A DNA stretch of 64,000 nucleotides. Origin: Palaemon carinicauda (lineage: Eukaryota > Arthropoda > Malacostraca > Decapoda > Palaemonidae). The position numbers and the translations under genes are program-made. Location of the stretch: contig NC_090739.1 of assembly GCF_036898095.1 (NCBI RefSeq), forward strand, positions 62,542,342-62,606,341, given 5' to 3'. The notes beneath the pieces are model-generated. The model worked only from the letters and a program-made list of their open reading frames with translations, had not been told where the DNA came from and did not search any database. This document shows positions 55,820-64,000 of this stretch, piece after piece. Positions within the stretch are counted from its first letter, which is position 1; every line of letters begins with the position of its first letter.

Positions 55820-58755
55820 TGTGAAGTTGGCCTCTGCGACTATGCGCACCTGCCCTGGTCTTCCCGACCGCCCCTTTGGAATGTTTATGGCGGCGGTCAA
55901 GACCGATCCTCACACCCTTTTCCTTCTTGTAGGGGCCAACGGTGTGATAGTGTCAACAAGTGTAGTGAGTGTAGGGAGTGGTGTGCCTCCGTGTGGGAGA
56001 GGTTTTCGCGATGGCGGAAGAAGAAGTCCAAATGGGATGTTTCTTCTTCGAAGGTTGCTTCAAAGGGAGAAAAACCCTAGGCCTCTTCTTCCGTCGCCCA
56101 AACCTCCTCTGAAGCTCCTACTTGATCGGTCTCTTTCGAGAGACCGTCGAGTAGTAGCGTAGACCGAATTATTTCTAACCAACCTCGGGTCTCGAGAGAT
56201 GACGCGCCCACGCAACGTGACCAGCGCTCATCAATAGCTCGTCAGGCCCCATCACTACAGCGCACCACTCATCTTGCTCGCTCTAACACAGGGCAGCAAC
56301 CTAAAGCGCTTACGCCCCAACATGCACCTACAGGAGCAGAGCTCCACCACGCGCCATGCGTGCCCACATGCGCCAACGATCTCCTGTGCACCCTGCGCCT
56401 ACGTGCCAGCGCCCACCTGCTCGCCAACACTCACCTGCGCGCCAACGTTTTCTGGCGCGCAAATTACCTGCGCGACAGCACACTCCTGCGCGACAGCACA
56501 CTCCTGCGCGACAGCACACTCCTGCGCGACAGCACACTCCTGCGCGACAGCACACTCCTGCGCGCCAGGCTCTCCGGCGTGCCACCGCTCTCCCGTGCGC
56601 CAACATGCGTGCCCTATATCACGCTCTCCCAAGCGCCATATTGTGCGCCATCCTACGCGCCAGGTAAAACCTGCGCGCCAACTTTCTCCTGCATGCAAGT
56701 TAATGGATGAGACAGCCATGCTGCCCTCACCCGCGCGCCATTCCTTACCAACGCGCCAGAGCTTACCTGCGCACCAGCCTTCTCCTGCGCGCACACATAA
56801 AGATACGCGCGCGCACCATGCGCATGCGCGCCATCCGTCTCCTAGGGATGCGCGCCAACATTGTCGCGCTCCCGCGCGCCCATCATGAATCTACTGCGCG
56901 CCCGCGCGACAGGGGACATTCTCCTGCACACGCGCCCCATGTCTTTGGCAGACACGCGCAAACACACTCCCGCGTGCCCGCCCGCACATCGTGATTCTCC
57001 TGCGCGCGCCATTAGTCTCCCGCACGCGAGCGTCAATATTCTCCAGCACGCGAGCTTACGCATCACAAGGAACGACGTCCGGCAAGATCGCCATCGCCTC
57101 ATTCCCTCCCTACAAGCGCATACCACCACGCATTGTGGGAGAAGGGAAACTTCCAGAGGGGTTCAGGATCCCAAAGCTACCAAAGGCGAACCCACCTATT
57201 CCAGTGACTCCTCCCAGGGATCCTTCAATCCCTTTCCCTTCAGGGGGTATGTCAGACAGTGCGTCTGTCAACCAATAGCTCTGGATCAGTGCCCTAATCA
57301 GAGCTGTAACTCAGGCTTTCAAGCCTGTCCTCTCTGATCTATGACACGGAACCATGGCTTCCTCTACCCCGCTGAAGAGGAAGGGAGGAGTTCTGGACGC
57401 GGTCACTTCCCCGAGGGCGAAACTGACTCCATGCAGACCTTCAAGGCAGGTTCCTCCTATTCCTCGGACTAACTCTTTTTCCCTTTCAGACGAAGATCTC
57501 CCGTCACCAAGGGAATCACGTGAAGAGAGATTTTCCCCCATCGCACCAATGGAAGAAACCTCTCTTTACGCCGAGAGTTCTACACAGTCCGGGATTAGAA
57601 GGACCATGCCACCCTCATCAATGTTGGAGTCCTACATCCTTCCCCGGAAGGAATCCAAAGACTCCAAAACATTGCCTAAGTCCTCCACTAGGGCTAGGAT
57701 GGAGCCAGCCAGTCACTCAGGGAATGTCTGCGATTCTCCCCAAGAAGAGCCTTTGGGGATAGAAGGAGACTTCGCTGCAAGTCCTACATCAGGAGGAGAT
57801 CAGCAAGAGTCAGAACACGCGTTTTGGCAGGTTCTGACTCTAATGAGGGCTCTCAATGGGTTTTCCGACCCAGAGATACCTCCTCGAGAGGGCAGGATCG
57901 CGTCTTTGGTACTCGAAAGCCTTTTAAGTCCAGTGCAGCCCTGCCTGGTCTCAAGGTGTAAAGAGTACCAAGGACAAGATCGCCCAGCAGCTCTCCAAGA
58001 TGTCCTCCTTCAACCGTTCCGTTACCACCAACAAGCTCCTTCCACCTCCTCGTGTACAGCAGAGGAGGTACTTTGAGATCCTGGAGGAGCCTTATTTAGC
58101 TCTTCCACTTTACCACTCACTGAAAGAGCTAACCAGGGAAGTCCCTCTTGAGAGACTTTCAAACCGGCAGGTCTCGTTCTCGGGAGCCGAGATTCTCAAC
58201 CAGGAGAAGGTCACGAAGTGTGCTATGCAAGCTATTTCGTGGCTCGATATCTGGTTGGGGACCGTAGGTATCCTGATACGTTCTGAGGATTTCTCCAAGA
58301 AACGTACCAGGAAAGCTATGGAAACCTTCCTCCTCTCAGGTACTCGCACGATCGAGTTTCTTGCCCACCAAGTCTCGAACTTGTGGGCAAATACCATCCT
58401 GAAACGTCGGGATGCAGTAGATGAGAGGTTCCACCAGAAGATCCCTAGCGCCGAGATCAATAGGCTCAGACATTCCTCCATAGAGGGGTCTGTTATATTC
58501 GAGTCTAAGGATGTGGAACATGCTGCCGAGAGGTGGAGGAAGTTACATCAAGACTCCCTCCTCAATAGGGCTTTAACATCTAAGCCCTATAAGCCTCCAG
58601 CACCACAGCAGTCCCGTCCAGCCAAGACCACTATGACGACAACTGCAGCGAAGACGATGGTGTCTAAGCCCTTTCCTGTCAAAGAAAGGAAAGGCAAAAA
58701 GTCCTCCAGGGGAGGCAAAAATCCTAGAGGGAGCAGCCAAGGCTGCAAACGCTAG
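55820..58755 (+). pseudogene. ORF1 (gag-like) of the intron-14 DIRS element
   Basis: Three readable parts. Near 55840-56050 a Cys-rich start is split between frames (RTCPGLPDRPFG, DPHTL, then CRGQRCDSVNKCSECREW). 56200-57060 is a GCGC-rich repeat region that includes five 18-bp units giving PARQHT repeats. 57354-58076 and 58000-58755 hold the central and C-terminal parts (MRALNGFSDPE; LEEPYLALPLYHSLKEL, QAISWLDIWLGTVG, FLLSGTRTIEFLAHQ; Lys/Gly-rich end KGKKSSRGGKNPRG). At least one frameshift lies between 57900 and 58000. The protein class is presumed RNA-binding. It is not functional as it stands. Confidence 0.6.
56467..56556 (+). repeat. Five 18-bp tandem repeats in ORF1
   Basis: Unit CCTGCGCGACAGCACACT, five exact copies from 56467 to 56556. 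The reading frame shared with the downstream ORF1 gives a six-residue PARQHT repeat. It is a slippage array within a generally GCGC-rich block. Confidence 0.9.
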
Positions 58756-58791
58756 GATAGGCAGTCTCCCTGCATTTCCACCAGTGGGGGG

Positions 58792-59755
58792 ATGCCTACA
58801 AAGTTGCGCAAACAGGTGGAAGCAACTCGGGGCCGATTCCTGGACAATCTCAATGATCAGTCTAGGATATCGCGTCCCGTTCATAACATCTCTACCTCCC
58901 CTGACGACGAATCCCTTGCCATGGGATTGGCAAGGGAGCAAACCCTTCGGGAAGAAGTCCAGACCCTGTTGAAGAAGGGTGCTCTCCAAGAGGTCCTCGA
59001 CGGATCCCCAAGCTTCTTCAGTCGACTCTTTCTTGTAAAGAAAACGTTTGGAGGCTGGAGACCAGTCATCGATCTCTCAGCTCTGAACAAGTTTGTCAAA
59101 CAAACTCTGTTCAGCATGGAGACGGCAGACACGGTTAGACTAGCAATAAGACTGCAAGACTTCATGTGTACACTGGATCGAAAGGACGCGTACTTCCAGA
59201 TCCTAGTCCATCTGTCTTCAAGGAAGTTCCTAAGATTCAGCCTGGACAACAGAAAATACCAGTTCAAGGTGCTGTGCTTCAGTCTTTCCACAGCACCACA
59301 TCTTCACCAGAGTGTTCACCCTAGTATCATCGTGGGCACACAGGATTGGCATCCGTCTCCTTCGTTATCTGGACGTCTGGCTAATCCTAGCAGACTCGGT
59401 GTCATCCTTTCTTCAACACCGAGATAAACTTCTGGGACTTTGCCAAGATCTGGGGATCATGGTAAATCTCGAGAAGTCCTCCCTGCTTCCCATTCAAAGA
59501 CTGGTATTTTTAGGCATTATTATAGTCACCACTCTCCACAAAGCCTTCCCATCAGACGACAGGATAGCAAGGCTGAGGAAGGTCACAAGACCTTTTCTCA
59601 GACGAGAAGAACTTCCAGCCCAATCGTGGCTACCTCTCCTCAGTCACCTTTCATCGCTGGCCCGTCTTGTTCCCAATGGTCGCCTCAGGATGAGATCCCT
59701 CCAGTGGCGACTCAAGTCCCAGTGGAATCAAGCTTACGACTCCCCGGACATCTAG
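58792..59755 (+). pseudogene. Reverse transcriptase of the intron-14 DIRS element, YLDD mutated
   Basis: The first frame (58792 to about 59300) has EEVQTLLKKGALQEV, SRLFLVKKTFGGWRPVIDLS and motif A CTLDRKDAYFQI. A frameshift near 59300 moves to the frame of 59312-59755, where motif C reads RYLDVWLI instead of YLDDWLI, so the second catalytic Asp is lost. FLGIIIVT and the thumb (RLRMRSLQWRLKSQW) follow. A TAG at 59753 then separates RT from RNase H, where related proteins continue. Three independent lesions make the RT dead. Confidence 0.75.
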
Positions 59756-59761
59756 ATTCCC

Positions 59762-60600
59762 ATGGGACCTGCGGAACTGACGAACCTCCAGTGGTGGGTG
59801 GCAGACGAGAATCTACGAAAGGGAGTGGATCTTCTTGTCCTCCCCCCGGATTTCATGCTGTTTTCAGACGCTTCAAAAAAAGCGTGGGTGGCACACGTGC
59901 TGCACCACACGACCTCAGGCCTCTGGTCAGAGTCAGAAATGTACCTCCACATAAATCTCCTAGAGATGAAGGCCATCTTTCTAGCCCTTCAACAGTTCCA
60001 ACAGTACCTGGCAAGTCACTCTGTGGTGGTGATAAGCGACAACACCACAGTAGTGGCCTACATCAACAAGCAAGGAGGTACTTTTTCGCCGCAACTATCC
60101 CATCTAGCAGTAGAGATACTGAGATGGGCCAAAATCCACTCGATACCACTATCGGCACACTTCATTCCAGGTAAAAGGAATGTCCTCGCCGACAACCTGA
60201 GCAGGGCATCTCAGATAGTGAGTACTGAGTGATCTTTGGATCATCTAGTAGCCAACAAAGTCCTGACTTTGTGGGGTTCTCCGACTGTGGACCTCTTCGC
60301 AACGGCCCTGAACTTCAAGCTCCCACTGTACTGTTCCCCAGTCCCAGACCCCAAGGCTCTCTGGCAAGATGCTTTCTAACAATGGTGGGACAACATCAAC
60401 GTTTACGACTTTCCCCCGTTCTGTCTGATGAGGAGGGTACTCAACAAGACTAGAACATCGGTCAGTCTTTCAATGACCCTCATAGCTCTGCTACGGCATC
60501 ACGCAGAAGGGTTCTCGGACCTTCTGCAACTCCAAGAGAACTCCCTCTACGACACAATCTATTCAAACAACCACTCGCCAACATCTTCCACAAAGCCGTA
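59762..60600 (+). pseudogene. RNase H and DIRS tail of the intron-14 element
   Basis: The same frame as the RT thumb. LFSDASKKAWVAHV, NLLEMKAIFLAL, VISDNTTVVAYINKQGG and GKRNVLADNLSR give the four acidic positions. A TGA at 60230 (expected Trp) and a TAA at 60378 (expected Gln) interrupt the following SPTVDLFATALNF and FPPFCLMRRVL blocks. The RNase H core itself is uninterrupted for 156 codons. Confidence 0.7.
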
Positions 60601-60608
60601 GCTTCACT

Positions 60609-61490
60609 ATGACTTCACGCCTGGAGACTATCCAGCATCTCCTCTCTGAGAGAGGATTTTCGCAACAAGTTGTGATTATGATGTCTGGACATCTGCGAAA
60701 GTCATCAGCAGGAGTCTGCCAGGCAAAGTGGAAAGTCTTTTGTGGTTGGTGTCGTGGAAAGGGTATCTCTCCACTCGATGCCACTATTCCAGCAATAGCT
60801 CCTCGTGTATTTGCGCGAAGAAATGCGCCTTTCAGTCTCGGCAGTGAAAGGCTATCGCTCAGCCTTAAGCCTTGCCTTCAGACTGAAAGGAAGACGGTGT
60901 TCTTGCTAGCTTTGGCCTCGGCCAAGCGAGTCAGCGAACTTCATGGTCTCTCGTATGACATCACCCATTCAAGGGGATGGGGAGAGGTAACGTTCAGCTT
61001 TGTCCCTAAGTTTATTGCTAAGACTCAGAACCCGGGAGTAGAGGATCCTCGATTCAACTCCTTCCGGATTTCTAGTCTCTGTACTGTAACAGATGACCCA
61101 GACCATCTCTTTTTATGCCGAGTATGGAGTTTGAGGCTGTACCACAAGAGAACAGCCGCAGCCCGTCCTCGTGTGCCAGCACTATTCGTCAGCACAGGAA
61201 GGACTAAGAGGCGGGTCACCAAGAATACCATTTCTGCATGGATTCGCAGGGTCATTGACCTTGCACTGAATCCAGACCCTCCTCCGTCATGTCGCCCCAG
61301 AGCACATGATGTCAGGGGCATAGCTACATCCCTGGCCTTCAAAAGAAATTTTTCAGTGATGCAGGTTCTTCAAGCTGGGGTGTGGAAACGACAGACCACG
61401 TTGACATCCCACTACCTGCAAGACGTGATCCACGGGAGACTCGATACATTTTCTATCTGTCCTGTGGTGGCTGCACAACAGCTGGTTTAA
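60609..61490 (+). pseudogene. Tyrosine recombinase of the intron-14 element, internal deletion
   Basis: Open for 293 codons. N-terminal TIQHLLSERGFS and CQAKWKVFCGWC resemble the core-binding domain, but from APRVFARRNAPF to LKPCLQTERK the sequence jumps straight to box I (LALASAKRVSELHGL). The segment that in the intron-1 copy contains the IADFLLYLRK...KGYRSML helices is largely missing. Box II AHDVRGIATSLA, and C-terminal AGVWKRQTTLTSHYLQD with the candidate Tyr, are present, and it ends CPVVAAQQLV. The catalytic half is complete. DNA binding is probably lost. Confidence 0.7.
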
Positions 61491-62036
61491 AACCTCAAGC
61501 TCCTTATTGGACAAGTAGCAGAAGATTGAGGGCATTGTTACCTGGTTTTAGTCTGCATGAATGAAAAGGTTTGACTGGCCCTTATTCTTTTCTTCATCAT
61601 CCCCTCTCATGGGGAAAGCAGCATCCTGGGTTCTCTGCATAGCTGACCTCAAACCACTGCAGGTAAACCATGTTTCCTTGTGTTCCTAGTATTAAGATTA
61701 ATACTGTTACGTCCCCATACCCTGACGAGGTGGTATTGGGAAAGTCCTAGTGTACAAGTTTCCATCTAAAGAACTTCGGAACAACTTTGTAGGACGAGTC
61801 ACATTTCTACATACCTTCACTCACAGCTTACGTAGGCCGCAGCCTTTACACAAGGTTTTAGCGAGGTACAGGGGCTCCTTATTTCTTGAGTGCTAACACT
61901 CAGACAAGGAGCCCCCAGGCAAAGCCAAAAAGCCAGACTGGCAGGGACGTCCACCCTTCCTAATGGGTGAGTCACCCCTATTAAATAGCGTGGTTTGTAT
62001 TCCAGTTACGGAACAAATGACAAATTTGTAGTTGTA
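61491..62036 (+). repeat. 3' UTR and half internal complementary region of the intron-14 element
   Basis: The non-coding 3' part is closely similar to 35950-36490 of the intron-6 element (TTATTGGACAAGTAGCAGAA, ATGGGTGAGT, CCCCTA). The reverse complement of the element's 5' end follows (TAAATAGCGTGGTTTGTATT to ACGGAACAAATGACAAAT), and it stops at the start of the next DIRS element. Confidence 0.65.
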
Positions 62037-64000
62037 TTTTTCAATATTAAACTTACCCGATGATCATATAGCTGTCAGCTCTGCTGCCCGACAGAAAAAC
62101 CTACGGGCGGAATACGCCAGCGATCGCTATACAGGTGGGGGTGTACATCAACAGCGCCATCTGTCAAGTAGGTACTCAAGTACTCGATGTCAACACAGAA
62201 CCAATTTTCTCTCTGTCGTGCCACTGGCAAGACCTACTAAATACGCTGTTACTAACTGGATTTGTTTTCACAACGATTTGGTGAAGTACACTATTCCAGT
62301 TTTGAGCTTTCGCTATGCAGGGGTTTTATCTTCATTTCAAAACTTGAACTCGTTTTGGATAGATTTAATTATGGTGACAGAGAGTATGGACTCTCTTTCA
62401 CTTTTAAATGGCCGACCCTTCCCTTAGACGGAAGTGTGTTTAGGTTTTTAGTAATTTTGCTTAACACGTTATAGATCTATATATTTTATATCTCTCCGCC
62501 TTTATTAGGCCTCTTCGATTAACTTTCCATTTATTATCAACATATAAAAATAAATTTTTATGTTTTGTTTATATGCGACCTTTCCTGATAGTAGGCAGTC
62601 CTAACTTGGAACCGAAGTTAATCAACGTTGAGCCCGTTATATCGTATTTTACCTTTAAAGAATTTATAACTTTTTAAATTTAATGTTTTATGAAAGAATT
62701 TCTTTGATAGTCTCGTACTGTTTTCAAAGATGAACTAACGTTTAGTTTTTTTAGTCTACGCAGTTGTTGACGTTCAGGACGTTCAACATGCGCTCTATCG
62801 TTACGATAGAGAGAGAGATTGTTTCACGGTTTCACTTTGCAGTAAGAGTAAACGATTCTAGCGTTTCGTTCATTCTTTCTTAGCTTAAATGGTTTAAATT
62901 CTAAATTAAAGGAACTTTTTATTTGGAAAACCTTTCAGTTTTTTCCTTTAGCAAATAACATGTTTTGACGATATATAATTGGGCTCTTCTCTCAGGTGCG
63001 AAATCAAGAGAGAAAGAGAGAGAGAGATAGAGACGGAGGGAGAGAGAGGAGAGAAAAAACGTTTCGTTCAAGCGGGTAACGTTGTTCTCGTTTTACTCTC
63101 CTCCCTAATCGCTGTAGGGGAAGAAGGTAAAACGTTTCTAGGGTTTTATTCTTGTTCCCAGACTATGTGCGGTGAGAGATTGTAAACGTAGTTTATTTGA
63201 TCTAGTGTTTAGTCTCTTTCCCAGCCACTGAATTCTTTATCTTTATATATGTTTTCTGTTGCATTATACGACTGTTTTCGCAATTACTACCTTTTAATGA
63301 AGGGTAGGATTGCGTGTTTCAGGTAGAAATCAGTAAAAGTCTCGATTTCAGTGAAATAAGTGCAAAACAGAAAATCAAAGTGATAAAGTGATATGCGCAA
63401 AGTGTTACAGTGTTGCGTCCGAGGGTTCGTCTGTTCGTGCCTGTCGTTCACCTAGTCCGGGACCTCTTGCAAGCTCCCAAGCCCAGGGGAGAAGTAATGT
63501 CGAACGACTTATGGGTTCCTCAGGCCTTGATCAACGAACAGACGTTTTTCCCTCCGTGGTTTCGGGCGTATCTACCAAGATCGCCCCACCCACACAAAGA
63601 CGAGAGAGCCCATTTACTTCTCGTCTGCGGAAGAGGTTTCTCGTAAGAAACCATGGACCACATCTCGCAGCTTTTTAAGTGCAAGTCGGTCCCTTCCGCG
63701 CAAGTCCAACGGCCCAGGTGTAGCCACTGGGTCAGTTCGGACTCGATGCAGTCATCCGACGACTGCACACCTCCCAAGAGAGGCAAGGTGGTACCGCAAC
63801 AGGCAGTAACTCCGTCTGTTGCCGCACCCGCTGTTTAGACCCTCAGTCACAACGGACAGTAGCTCCGTCTGTTGCCGCTTTTGTAGACCCTAAGTGGTCT
63901 TTACTGCAGTCTATGCAGACTCAATTAGCTGCGGTTATGCAGGAGTTTCGTGCGGAGAAGGTTAACGCTGCACCCGTTAGCCTACAACCTTCCACGGTTG
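62037..64000 (+). mobile_element. DIRS element of the intron-1 family, 5' part, cut by window end
   Basis: It begins TTCAATATTAAACTTACCCG, the same left end as the element at 13855, and stays colinear with it to 64000. Shared landmarks are ACATCAACAGCGCCATCTGT, GAACTCGTTTTGGATAGATT, GGCCGACCCTTCCCTTAGAC, the GA-rich block and GCGCAAAGTGTTACAGTGTT, the last present once here and twice there. The 5' ITR is about 62037-62215. It is inserted in the internal complementary region of the preceding element. The 3' half is outside the window, so its coding capacity is unknown. Confidence 0.75.
63388..64000 (+). pseudogene. Start of ORF1 (gag-like) in the cut-off DIRS element
   Basis: Frames are broken by stops, but the segment near 63870-64000 reads VDPKWSLLQSMQTQLAAVMQEFRAEKVN, a helix matching WALLQDMQSKLASLIEDLNAEK in the copy at 16860. 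A coiled-coil segment is therefore conserved in this family's ORF1. Whether an intact or spliced ORF1 exists cannot be judged from the part shown. Confidence 0.45.

Larger units (their letters stand above)
55539..62036 (+). mobile_element. DIRS-type element in CPLANE1 intron 14, inactivated
   Basis: The 5' end (TTGTTCCGTAACTGGAATAC) is repeated in reverse complement at 61970-62010 as the first half of the internal complementary region. Before the second half can be read, another DIRS element begins (62037). Gag-like ORF1, RT, RNase H and recombinase occur in order but with frameshifts, nonsense changes, a mutated RT active site and a deletion in the recombinase. It belongs to the same subfamily as the intron-6 element and is the best available guide to that family's proteins. 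The 3' ITR should lie beyond the nested element, outside the window. Confidence 0.75.

Noticed and set aside
56467..56556. Regular 18-bp repeats resembling a CRISPR array
   Set aside because: The units are directly adjacent with no spacers, lie in a GCGC-rich DIRS ORF1 and occur in a eukaryotic genome. It is a slippage array.

Overview
The window is eukaryotic nuclear DNA. It is AT-rich, has GT-AG introns, microsatellites, a tRNA-derived SINE, a decayed non-LTR retrotransposon and many DIRS-type (tyrosine-recombinase) retrotransposons. This repeat spectrum suggests a decapod crustacean, probably a shrimp or prawn. That is an inference from repeat types I associate with decapods, not a database match. 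No prokaryotic feature, CRISPR array, rRNA or functional tRNA gene was seen.

One host gene can be supported. It is a plus-strand orthologue of CPLANE1 (ciliogenesis and planar polarity effector 1, also called JBTS17/C5orf42). I can follow 14 coding exons from the ATG at 13671 to the donor after 55150. The phases agree at every junction and no exon contains a stop. They give 3152 nt of CDS, 1050 codons plus 2 nt, roughly the N-terminal third of the vertebrate protein. The remaining exons lie beyond the right edge. A strong splice acceptor 58 bases before the ATG implies a spliced 5' UTR. A CpG-rich stretch at 3.7-4.2 kb with an ETS-like site is a speculative promoter candidate.

The rest is mostly mobile DNA. 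From left to right: a short minus-strand DIRS remnant (1185-2157); a dead jockey/CR1-like LINE (5.1-8.5 kb) and a second LINE 3' end; an old DIRS copy (10.2-13.5 kb) ending just before the first coding exon; an RT-deleted DIRS copy filling intron 1 (13855-20280); DIRS fragments in introns 2 and 6; a rearranged DIRS copy in intron 6 (28235-36776) with a threefold 723-bp tandem repeat; a SINE and a possible DIRS scrap in intron 10; a full-length, apparently intact DIRS element on the minus strand in intron 11 (43767-51427); and, in intron 14, a nested stack of DIRS copies (55258 to the window end).

The intact element at 43767-51427 is the most interesting object. It has about 270-bp inverted terminal repeats and an internal complementary region matching both outer ends. 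It also has an ORF1 that needs removal of a 112-bp GT-AG intron to gain an ATG and a Cys/His-rich N-terminal module, a complete RT-RNase H ORF with YLDD, and a complete tyrosine recombinase. The recombinase frame stays open for about 600 codons across the whole RT-RNase H gene. In the usual DIRS model the ORF1 product packages RNA, RT-RNase H makes cDNA, the ITR ends anneal to the internal complementary region to form a circle, and the recombinase inserts it without target duplication. The other copies show stages of decay: loss of RT, mutated YLDD, frameshifts, satellite-like expansion and nesting.
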